Origin: JAUIBE01 sp035267185
Lineage (GTDB): Bacteria; Pseudomonadota; Gammaproteobacteria; Xanthomonadales; SZUA-36
Assembly: GCA_035267185.1 (NCBI GenBank)
Contig: DATFLY010000110.1
Coordinates: forward strand, 1-16,192
Length of the DNA stretch: 16,192 nt
Direction: 5' to 3'
Notes under the pieces: generated by a model
What the model was told of the DNA's origin: nothing
Database searches by the model: none
What the model saw: the letters and a program-made list of their open reading frames with translations, nothing else
Translations under genes and position numbers: made by a program
Shown: positions 6,807 through 13,326 of the stretch, piece by piece
Layout of the letters: every line of letters starts with the position of its first letter
How positions within the stretch are numbered: position 1 is the stretch's first letter

Positions 6807-7861
6807 GACCCCGACTCCTGTGTTGAAACCATCCCGGCTTTTCCAAGCAACGACAGCATGATGGCTTTTTGAACATGTAACCTGTTTTCCGCTTCATCGA
6901 TGGCGACGCAATTTTCTGAGTCCATGACGGCATCGGTTGCCTTGATGTTGCGCCGCAGGGGCAGGCAATGACTGAATTTTGCATTCGCTGTCAGCGCCAT
7001 TTTCTGCTCATCGACAATGAAGTGACGATAATTCTTTCGAAGCGCCCATTCTTCCTCGACACGACCATAGTGTTCCAGTGAACCCCAGCTCTTGGCATAA
7101 ACGACATCGGCATCCTGGTATGCTGACTCGATATCGTGTGTCACTGTCAGCGAACCTCCTGAATCTTCAGCGTACTTTCGTGCTGTTGTTTCATAGTGAG
7201 GGTCCAGGCGGTATGCCTCTTCGGGGCACAGCAAGGTGACATCCATTCCAAACTTGCTGGCAATCAGCAAAGCGGAATTGGCCACAGCCGTGTTCAATGG
7301 CCTGGGATGCCACGTCCAGGTAAGCACAAACTTTTTTGACGCCACCGTTCCCAGCTGCTCATGCAAGGTTTGCATCAGGGCCAGTTCCTGGCACGGGTGA
7401 ACGATGGTCTCCATGTTGATGACCGGAACACTGGCGTGCTGTGCCAGGGAATTTATGACTTTGTCCTGTCGATCAACGCTCCAGTCACTAAAAAGCGGAA
7501 AGGCCCGCAAGGCGATCAGGTCGCAATACCGCGACAGCACGCCCGCTACTTCACTGATGTGTTCCTCAGCGTCGCCATCCATGACCACGCCAGGTTCGAA
7601 CTCGATGCCCCACGCATCCTTACCCGGCTGCAGCACGATGGCCTTGCCTCCAAGCTGACTCATGCCCAGTTCGAATGATGTTCGCGTACGCAGGGAAGGA
7701 TTGAGAAACAGCAATGCAATCGATTTTCCCTTCAGATCGCTGCGGATCGGGTCCCTCTTGAGTCTTGCCGCTAATTCCAGCAAATCAGCAAGTTGTTGAT
7801 GCGACCAGTCTTCAGTGCTTAAAAAATGGCAGGGAAGACCGTTCTTGCTTTGTGTTTCCAT
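6803..7861 (-). CDS. argF': N-acetyl-L-ornithine carbamoyltransferase (AOTCase type)
   Basis: It transfers carbamoyl from carbamoyl phosphate to N-acetylornithine, giving N-acetylcitrulline. It resembles Xanthomonas campestris AOTCase closely along its whole length. Numbered from a possible GTG start at 7879, it shows SLRTRT (62-67, carbamoyl phosphate), KDAW (87-90), DGDAEEH (101-107), NMET (155-158), HPCQE (161-165), HCLPLRR (304-310) and NIKATD (311-316). Lys313 matches the carboxylated Lys302. Glu105 matches Glu92, reported to select acetyl- over succinyl-ornithine (Pro in the Bacteroides enzyme). Ordinary ornithine carbamoyltransferases lack this set. I annotate from the ATG at 7861 (352 aa). 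The GTG at 7879 is possible, and neither has a strong ribosome site. It is the first structural gene behind the attenuator. Confidence 0.93.
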   Translation of the reverse strand: METQSKNGLPCHFLSTEDWSHQQLADLLELAARLKRDPIRSDLKGKSIALLFLNPSLRTRTSFELGMSQLGGKAIVLQPGKDAWGIEFEPGVVMDGDAEEHISEVAGVLSRYCDLIALRAFPLFSDWSVDRQDKVINSLAQHASVPVINMETIVHPCQELALMQTLHEQLGTVASKKFVLTWTWHPRPLNTAVANSALLIASKFGMDVTLLCPEEAYRLDPHYETTARKYAEDSGGSLTVTHDIESAYQDADVVYAKSWGSLEHYGRVEEEWALRKNYRHFIVDEQKMALTANAKFSHCLPLRRNIKATDAVMDSENCVAIDEAENRLHVQKAIMLSLLGKAGMVSTQESGS

Positions 7862-7896
7862 ATTTCTCACTTGCGGCACTCCAGAATCACATCCTT

Positions 7897-7929
7897 AAAA
7901 CCAAGAAACCCAGCTCTTGGCTGGGTTTC
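7897..7929 (-). terminator. Intrinsic terminator of the arginine attenuator
   Basis: On the transcript strand GAAACCCAGC (7929-7920) is followed by the 5-nt loop CAAGA and the exact complement GCTGGGTTTC (7914-7905), giving a perfect 10-bp stem. It is followed by TTGGTTTT, a U-rich but interrupted tail. It lies between the leader reading frame and argF', about 35 bp before the argF' ATG, so it must act as a regulated (leaky) terminator. The stem is nearly symmetric, so a similar fold exists on the plus strand, where it is followed by TCGCG and is not terminator-like. Confidence 0.85.
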
Positions 7930-7974
7930 TCGCGTATTTGATTTGTTGAATCAGAACTGCACAGTCACCCGGCC
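7919..7974 (-). promoter_or_regulatory. Candidate antiterminator pairing of the arginine attenuator
   Basis: GGCCGGGT (7974-7967), covering the last leader codons and the first base of the stop, can pair with ACCCAGCC (7926-7919), the 5' arm of the terminator. Seven of eight positions pair, with a single C-A mismatch. The two structures are mutually exclusive. A ribosome stalled on the Arg codons 15-19 would leave this segment free, while a ribosome reaching the stop codon would cover it and let the terminator form. The pairing is seen in the sequence; the mechanism is inferred from known his/trp/leu-type attenuators. Confidence 0.65.
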
Positions 7975-8045
7975 CGAATGTCGGAAAAGCGTCGACGCAG
8001 ACGTATTGCAATTGGCAAATCTGTTGTCAGGTGAATCGGATTCAT
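7965..8045 (-). CDS. Arginine-rich leader peptide (attenuation peptide) of the arg operon
   Basis: This small frame has 26 codons plus TGA. It begins MNPIHLTTDL and ends FSDIRAG. Residues 15-19 are R-L-R-R-R (CGT CTG CGT CGA CGC), with a further Arg at 24 (CGG). Five of 26 residues are arginine, and they are clustered, as expected of a leader peptide that senses charged tRNA-Arg. It lies directly upstream of a terminator-like hairpin and an arginine biosynthetic operon, and its last codons take part in a competing fold. There is no Shine-Dalgarno sequence, but the predicted transcription start coincides with the A of the ATG, which suggests translation of a leaderless mRNA. An in-frame TGA eight codons upstream excludes a longer frame with a standard start. 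Confidence 0.82.
   Translation of the reverse strand: MNPIHLTTDLPIAIRLRRRFSDIRAG
8032..8044. promoter_or_regulatory. ARG-box-like inverted repeat (possible ArgR operator)
   Basis: TGAAT (8032-8036), CGG, ATTCA (8040-8044) forms a 5+5 inverted repeat whose half sites equal those of the ArgR box (TGAAT-N4-ATTCA), but with a spacer of three instead of four. It lies at about +2 to +14 of the predicted arg transcript, a position where a repressor could block initiation. The spacing deviation and lack of a second adjacent box make this tentative. Confidence 0.3.
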
Positions 8046-8051
8046 AAGTTG

Positions 8052-8080
8052 AATGTACGCGTAACATCAACGCTTTTCAA
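8052..8080 (-). promoter_or_regulatory. Promoter of the arginine operon
   Basis: The minus strand carries TTGAAA (8080-8075, 5 of 6 matches to the sigma-70 -35 box), an optimal 17-bp spacer, and TACATT (8057-8052, 4 of 6 matches to the -10 box). Counting to the usual start places +1 at 8045, the A of the leader-peptide ATG. It is the only good promoter I see upstream of the leader frame. It faces away from ubiC, so the interval 8046-8184 is a divergent promoter region. Confidence 0.65.
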
Positions 8081-8184
8081 GCACTGAATCTGTGGCTTCA
8101 ATGGAGTGAAACTTCAGATGGCTGCTTATCAAACAGGTGATTCAGGTAAACTGCGCACTCCCTTGCGTCAGTGACCCGATTTTG

Positions 8185-8712
8185 ATGTCTGTAGAATTTG
8201 ATTTGCCACAACCCGAGCTCGAATGGCTTGCCTCGCCGGTCCATGAAGTGCATCAACCCGATTCCACACTTCTGGGGTGGCTCAGATATCGGGACGTGCT
8301 GACCATTCGAATGAAAGAGTCATCGCAGGCTGCCTTCGGCCTGCAGCTGCTTGAGCAATGCAGCGGTCCCGGCCTGATGGTGAATGAACTGAATATCAGG
8401 CGCGTGATTTTGTGGAGTGGAACTGTGCCCTGCATCTACGCAGAATCGCATATCCCGAATTCAGCGCTCATCGCACTTCCTGCGCTGCGCCAACTCGGCG
8501 GTGACCCGTTGGGTGAGTTTCTTCATAAAAACTCTGATGTCAGGCGTGGCGAATTCGAGTACGCACTGTTGCAGTCTCCGGAACTCCCAACGCCGCTTGA
8601 AGCTTTATCGGGCAGGCCGATGTGGGCGCGACGCGCCAGGTATAGTGCAGGAGGATCAGGCCTGATTGTTGCCGAGATGTTTTTGCCTGGAATCACCAGC
8701 CTTAAAGGCTGA
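8185..8712 (+). CDS. ubiC: Chorismate--pyruvate lyase
   Basis: It splits chorismate into 4-hydroxybenzoate and pyruvate, the entry to ubiquinone synthesis, in the cytosol. Family marks, numbered from the ATG at 8185 (175 aa), are R73 in IRRVIL (E. coli Arg76 region), LGGDPLGEFL (104-113), MWARRARY (146-153) and VAEMFLP (162-168), whose Glu164 corresponds to the essential E. coli Glu155. Length is normal (E. coli 165 aa). A GTG at 8137 would add 16 residues, but neither start has a clear ribosome site, and the ATG directly precedes the plausible N-terminus. It is the only plus-strand gene, divergent from the arg operon and converging on mrp with a 17-bp gap. ubiA, its usual neighbour, is not here. 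Confidence 0.87.
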   Translation: MSVEFDLPQPELEWLASPVHEVHQPDSTLLGWLRYRDVLTIRMKESSQAAFGLQLLEQCSGPGLMVNELNIRRVILWSGTVPCIYAESHIPNSALIALPALRQLGGDPLGEFLHKNSDVRRGEFEYALLQSPELPTPLEALSGRPMWARRARYSAGGSGLIVAEMFLPGITSLKG

Positions 8713-8729
8713 TTGGATCAGAAGACGTT

Positions 8730-9818
8730 CTAGCTGCTTTGCAGCTTGATTTCCGGTAAGTCCATTTTAAGATTTCTTGGCTGCCTGGAAAGCTGTGCAG
8801 CCGTGCTGCGGGCAAACTCCATGTAAGCACTTGCGATGTCCCCATCCGGATCTGACACAACACTGGGATTGCCGGAATCAACATCAGATCGAATACTGGC
8901 AGCCAGGGGCAGTTTTCCAAGCAAGGGTATTTGGTACTGGTCAGACATGCTGGCCGCCCCGCCTGAGCCAAAAATAGCTTCCTCGTGACCGCACTCGGAA
9001 CAGATATGCGTGCTCATGTTTTCCACCACACCAAGAACCGTCAGCTCGAGTTTTTTGAACATCTGGTATGCCTTGCGCGCATCCTGAAGTGCAATGTCCT
9101 GGGGGGTGGTGACAACCACCGCGCCCGCCACTGGCACTTTCTGAACCAGTGTCAGTTGAATATCACCGGTACCTGGCGGCAGGTCTATCACCAGGAAATC
9201 GAGATTTTCCCAGTTGGTCTCACCCAGTAATTGTTGAAGTGCCGATGTCACCATCGGCCCGCGCCACACCATTGGCGTCTCGTCTTCTACCAGGAAGCCC
9301 ATCGACATCAGCTGAAGCCCATGAGCCTGTTTTGGAATGATTCTCTTGTCAGCAGTATCAGGACGACCTTTTGCACCAAGCATCGTCGGGATACTTGGAC
9401 CGTAGATATCAGCGTCCAGAATTCCGACTCGAGCGCCATCGGCAGCCAGGGCCAGGGCCAGGTTGACCGCGGTTGTCGATTTACCAACACCGCCTTTTCC
9501 GGATGCCACTGCAATGATGTTCCTGATCTGATCGAGTGGTTTGAGCTCTCCCTGAACTTTGCGCGCAACAACCTTCCAGTCAAAGTTGACCACCACGCTG
9601 TCAATGCCCGGGTCACTCTTCAAAGATTCCTTTACCTGGGCAACGATCGTGTCTCGCAGGCCATCGGCCGGATAAGGGAGGCGCAGGTCTACCGCGACAT
9701 TCTGTTCATCAACTCCAATGCCCCGAACATGGCCCGCGCTGACAATGTCTGTTTCCAGGTATTCGTCCCGGACCGCGGCCAGCAGGCCGCGAATGTGTTG
9801 ATCATCAAGCGTACTCAT
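8730..9818 (-). CDS. mrp: Mrp/ApbC family iron-sulfur cluster carrier ATPase
   Basis: This cytosolic P-loop ATPase of the Mrp/NBP35 family carries Fe-S clusters to apo-proteins. Residues 1-90 form the MIP18 (DUF59) domain. From about 98 comes the ATPase domain with the deviant Walker A GKGGVGKST (107-115), DADIYGPS (135-142), and VIDLPPGTGD (210-219). The cluster-binding pair is C273/C276 (CSEC). The length of 362 aa matches E. coli Mrp (369). The ATG overlaps the stop of the upstream RND transporter (9815-9818, ATGA), and no Shine-Dalgarno is visible, so translation is probably coupled. Sitting at the end of an envelope transport operon is unusual for mrp, which in enterobacteria is divergent from metG. 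Confidence 0.93.
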   Translation of the reverse strand: MSTLDDQHIRGLLAAVRDEYLETDIVSAGHVRGIGVDEQNVAVDLRLPYPADGLRDTIVAQVKESLKSDPGIDSVVVNFDWKVVARKVQGELKPLDQIRNIIAVASGKGGVGKSTTAVNLALALAADGARVGILDADIYGPSIPTMLGAKGRPDTADKRIIPKQAHGLQLMSMGFLVEDETPMVWRGPMVTSALQQLLGETNWENLDFLVIDLPPGTGDIQLTLVQKVPVAGAVVVTTPQDIALQDARKAYQMFKKLELTVLGVVENMSTHICSECGHEEAIFGSGGAASMSDQYQIPLLGKLPLAASIRSDVDSGNPSVVSDPDGDIASAYMEFARSTAAQLSRQPRNLKMDLPEIKLQSS

Positions 9819-12319
9819 TTAGTGGGTTTCACTGCCATGTCAGGTTCGTCCCTGAGCATCAACCAGCGCACCAGGGCCGGAATCAGCACAATGGCAGCAA
9901 CCATGTTCGCAAGGAAGATAAATGCCAGCAGGAAGCCCATGTCAGCCTGGAACTGAAGCGACGAGAACAACCAGGTACCGACACCTGCGCCAAGGGTAAA
10001 GCCGGTAAAGATGACCGCACGACCGGTTAGCCTTAAGGTTCGATAGTAGGCTTCATGCAACGAATAGCCTTCCTTAAGCAGGCCATGAAGCTTGCTGTAG
10101 ATATAAATTCCGTAATCGACACCAATACCAACACCCAGAGCAACCACCGGCAGGGTGTTGACCTTGAGCCCGATGCCATACACCGCCATCAGCGCCTCCG
10201 CCAGGATCGCAATCAGCACCAGCGGCAAAACAATACACAATGTTGACTTGATTGACCGGAAAGTGATGAGACACAACAGGATAATCGACCCGAAGACGAG
10301 GGCCAGCATAGGCTTCTCGGCCGCCGCCACATCTTCATTCGTGGCAGCCATGACACCCACATTGCCGCTGGCAAGGCGGAACTTGAGACGTTCGGGCGTC
10401 ACCTCTTCGTCCATGGACAACTGTTCAAGCTCTTCACTGTGGAGGTGATATTCAACCTCACCAAGGCTGAGTTCACCACGCAACCCCTTGACCCTGTCGA
10501 CAACCCGGCTGATGGTTTCAGCCCGATGATCGGAAGTGAAGACCATGACTGGTATCGCACTGCAGTCGCGATTAAGCAGTCCTGTGTCTGTATCGACATT
10601 GTTGAGTGCCTGGCGAAGCAGGTACTTGTCACTAGGAAGCATCCGCCACTTGACGTTGCCTTCATTCCAGCCGGCATTCATGATTTTGGCCACCATCGGC
10701 AGCGTAATGACTTTCTGGACCCCTTCGACATTGGCAAGGTGCCAGGCGAAACGGTCAATGTTCTCCATCACCTGGTAGTTTTCTGTACAGGCATTAGGCA
10801 CCGTTTCGGCGACAATGGTGATCACATCCACACCAAGGGAGAATTTCTCCGAAATCAGAACGGCATCCTGGTTATAGCGGGAATCAGGCCGCAACTCAGG
10901 CACGCCGACTTCCGAATCGCCAATCTTCATGTCCTGGCTTTTCCAGATTCCGACCACAAGCAGCACTGCAGCAATACCCAGTGCCACGCCTGCCTGTTTT
11001 GGCTTGGTGAAATTGGCCAGGAAATTCCAAAATCCAGCAGCCACCTGCGTGCTGCGAATCACCTGGGCACGGAATGATTCTCCCTTGGGCAACCGTACCC
11101 ATGAAAGCAGCACAGGAAGCAGAATAAGGTTGGTCAGAATAATGACCGCCACACCCACGCTGGCCGTAATGGCAAGTTCCTGGATGATCCTGATCTTGAT
11201 GAACAGAATGGTCAGGAATCCGATCGTATCCGAAATCAATGCGATGATGCCCGGCGCCAGAAGCTTCTTAACCGTTTCACGCGAAGCATGCATGGCCGAT
11301 CGGCGTGGAATGGTCGAAAAATCGACCACACCCTGACGCGCCCACTCATCCGGCGTGGTACCTGCGAATTCTTTTTCTACCACCCAGGCGCTGATCTTCT
11401 GCACGCCATGACTCACCCCGATGGCGAATACCAGGAACGGTGTGAGGATGTTCATCGGATCAAGGCTGTATCCAAGCAGGCTGAGCGTACCCATCTGCCA
11501 GATAACCGCAACCAGTGAACATGCCAGCGGCAAGGCAGTTAACCAGCCGGAACGCGAGTACAGGTAAAGAAGAACCGCCGTGATTCCCAGAGCGATCAGG
11601 AAGAACCACAGGACGTCCCTGGCTCCGTCCGAAATATCACCCACAATCTTGGCAAAACCGATGATATGGACGGAGTAATTATCATTCTCGTACTGGGCCC
11701 GGATATTCTCCAGTTCTGCAGCAACCTGGCGATAATCCAGCTTTTCACCGGTTTCAGGGTTTTCTTCAAGCAGGTTGGCCCAGACCATGGCCCCGGTAAA
11801 ATCACCTGAAACCAGGCGCCCCACTTCTCCTGACTTGATGATGTTTGCCCGAACCCGTTCGAACATTTCTTCAGTGGGTGCGAAATCGGACGGAATGACA
11901 TTGCCACCGGCAAAGCCATCCTCAACGATTTCCACAAAGCGAACATTGGGTGTAAAAATTGAGCGGACACTGGCCCGGTCAACACCCGGAATAAAGAAAA
12001 CCTGGTCTGAGATCTGTTCAAAATTCTCAAAGAAAGGCCTTGAGAACATGTCACCATCTCGAGCCACCAGGGCAACCAGAATCCTGTTGGCGCCGCCGAA
12101 ACTCTTCTCGTACTCGAGAAAAGTCTGCATATACTCGTGCTCAAGTGGCAGCTGTTTCTTAAACCCGGTTTCGATACGCAACTGGGCCATTGCAAACATC
12201 ATTGCAATGGTGACCACGACAAAAATGCTCGCCACTGCGTAGCGGTAATTAATCAGGAAAGTTGCGAGCTTATGCAGTGCGCCTTGCCTCTCGGGGGCTT
12301 CGGAGCGGGTTGCGCTCAT
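9815..12319 (-). CDS. RND-superfamily transporter, MMPL type (inner membrane)
   Basis: This 834-aa inner-membrane protein has the RND/MMPL duplicated layout: TM1 (about 28-46), a large periplasmic loop to about 235, TM2-TM6 (236-408), TM7 (443-459), a second loop to about 670, and TM8-TM12 (672-820). The second half keeps GVGIGVDYGIY (729-739), with the Asp-Tyr of the MMPL proton-relay motif. The equivalent in the first half is GVSHGVQ (301-307), lacking that acidic residue. Members near DUF1302/DUF1329/YCF48 genes are annotated as predicted exporters, but direction and substrate are unknown. Hydrophobic or lipid-like cargo is an inference. AGGAGG lies ten bases before the ATG, which also overlaps the preceding stop (ATGA). 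Confidence 0.88.
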   Translation of the reverse strand: MSATRSEAPERQGALHKLATFLINYRYAVASIFVVVTIAMMFAMAQLRIETGFKKQLPLEHEYMQTFLEYEKSFGGANRILVALVARDGDMFSRPFFENFEQISDQVFFIPGVDRASVRSIFTPNVRFVEIVEDGFAGGNVIPSDFAPTEEMFERVRANIIKSGEVGRLVSGDFTGAMVWANLLEENPETGEKLDYRQVAAELENIRAQYENDNYSVHIIGFAKIVGDISDGARDVLWFFLIALGITAVLLYLYSRSGWLTALPLACSLVAVIWQMGTLSLLGYSLDPMNILTPFLVFAIGVSHGVQKISAWVVEKEFAGTTPDEWARQGVVDFSTIPRRSAMHASRETVKKLLAPGIIALISDTIGFLTILFIKIRIIQELAITASVGVAVIILTNLILLPVLLSWVRLPKGESFRAQVIRSTQVAAGFWNFLANFTKPKQAGVALGIAAVLLVVGIWKSQDMKIGDSEVGVPELRPDSRYNQDAVLISEKFSLGVDVITIVAETVPNACTENYQVMENIDRFAWHLANVEGVQKVITLPMVAKIMNAGWNEGNVKWRMLPSDKYLLRQALNNVDTDTGLLNRDCSAIPVMVFTSDHRAETISRVVDRVKGLRGELSLGEVEYHLHSEELEQLSMDEEVTPERLKFRLASGNVGVMAATNEDVAAAEKPMLALVFGSIILLCLITFRSIKSTLCIVLPLVLIAILAEALMAVYGIGLKVNTLPVVALGVGIGVDYGIYIYSKLHGLLKEGYSLHEAYYRTLRLTGRAVIFTGFTLGAGVGTWLFSSLQFQADMGFLLAFIFLANMVAAIVLIPALVRWLMLRDEPDMAVKPTK

Positions 12320-13308
12320 GGCGGAGTGCCCTCCTGGTCAGCAGTACCGGAGTTCTCGGGAAAACGGTGAACACCGTCTTCTCCCACCAGCAAGAAATCA
12401 CCGTCATCAAGTGACACGATCGATGCAAAGTCGACACCACTGGAATGGGTATACACAGAAAATTCACCGGACTCGTTACGGATCAGTATCACCCCGCTGT
12501 TACCAACGATCACGGTTCTTCCCTGATGTTCGGCAGCAGCCGAAAGACTGGTCATGGTGGCTGCGTTCAGCTCTTCCCAGGTATCACCAAAGTCACACGA
12601 TTCCAGAATATGTCCACGCAACCCGAAGAAAAGGATGCAGTCATCGGCGCTTTTCTGAGCCCCCCACATCGACCCCTGGTACGGAAGGTCCAGCGGCTCC
12701 CAGGTCATGCCATCATCGAAACTTCGATACGAAAAACCCGCTTCCCCAGCAATCATGCGACGACCATCTTCAAACAGGATCAGGCTGTTAAGGTGGTATT
12801 CATTTTCGTAATCAACCGATTCATCCTCCCAGTTTTCGCCGCCATCTTCGGTGACGAGATACAGCCCATAGGCACCCATTGCCACGCCATTGCTTTCATC
12901 GGTGAAATGAATGTCCATCACCGCCTGCAAACGTTCCGGGTCAAAATACTGACGGGTCCAGGTCAGGCCTCCATCTCCACTGGTGATAATTACAGTGTCA
13001 TGTCCTGCCGCCCATAACCTGTCACCAACCGATGTGACCGCTGTTAACGTGGAGCGGGTGGGAACCACCTCAGCCTGGCGCCAGTCTTCACCATCATCAG
13101 AAAGAATAACGTGACCACGTTCGCCGACAGCGACCAGGCTTCCATCGGGCCTTCTGGTAACGTCAAGCAACAGGGATCCGGTTGCCAGCCTTTTGAGCTC
13201 CGCGTACTCGATATCCTGGGTCTGAACAGACTCCTGTGCACAAAGCAGGAAGGGAACAGCAAGCAGCGCGGACAAAAGTCCCCACTGCTTGATATTCCCA
13301 AAATTCAT
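12316..13308 (-). CDS. YCF48/BNR-repeat beta-propeller protein, exported
   Basis: This 330-aa protein has a signal peptide (about 1-24, hydrophobic GLLSALLAVPFLLCA, likely cleaved after Ala24) and a repeated beta-propeller body. Five Asp-box-like motifs are visible: SDDGEDW (70-76), SGDGGLTW (110-117), TEDGGENW (153-160), SFDDGMTW (196-203) and SCDFGDTW (237-244). This pattern marks the YCF48/HCF136 (photosystem II assembly factor-like) and sialidase-type propellers. There is no photosynthesis here; the family name is by homology only. It probably acts in the periplasm as a scaffold for the envelope system encoded around it. The stop overlaps the RND start, and the gap to the DUF1329 gene is 18 bp. 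Confidence 0.85.
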   Translation of the reverse strand: MNFGNIKQWGLLSALLAVPFLLCAQESVQTQDIEYAELKRLATGSLLLDVTRRPDGSLVAVGERGHVILSDDGEDWRQAEVVPTRSTLTAVTSVGDRLWAAGHDTVIITSGDGGLTWTRQYFDPERLQAVMDIHFTDESNGVAMGAYGLYLVTEDGGENWEDESVDYENEYHLNSLILFEDGRRMIAGEAGFSYRSFDDGMTWEPLDLPYQGSMWGAQKSADDCILFFGLRGHILESCDFGDTWEELNAATMTSLSAAAEHQGRTVIVGNSGVILIRNESGEFSVYTHSSGVDFASIVSLDDGDFLLVGEDGVHRFPENSGTADQEGTPP

Positions 13309-13326
13309 TCCTGGATAATCTTCAGA

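Noticed and set aside
8046..8184. Promoter and ribosome site for ubiC
   Set aside because: No convincing -35/-10 pair or Shine-Dalgarno could be identified on the plus strand, so none is annotated, although a promoter must exist in this divergent region.
8697..8711. Inverted repeat CAGCCTT-A-AAGGCTG at the convergent ubiC/mrp ends as a bidirectional terminator
   Set aside because: The stem is short and contains the ubiC stop, and no U-run follows on either strand, so I do not call it a terminator. A factor-dependent or weak role remains possible.
8732..8746. AGCTGC-TTT-GCAGCT palindrome at the mrp stop codon
   Set aside because: No U-tract follows in either direction; it may be a chance result of the last codons.
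9231..9956. 241-codon plus-strand frame opposite mrp and the end of the RND gene
   Set aside because: Mrp motifs on the minus strand are unambiguous; the plus-strand product has no recognisable features.
10439..11077. 212-codon plus-strand frame opposite the RND gene
   Set aside because: It is entirely inside a clearly coding gene on the other strand, with composition typical of an antisense shadow and no recognisable domain.
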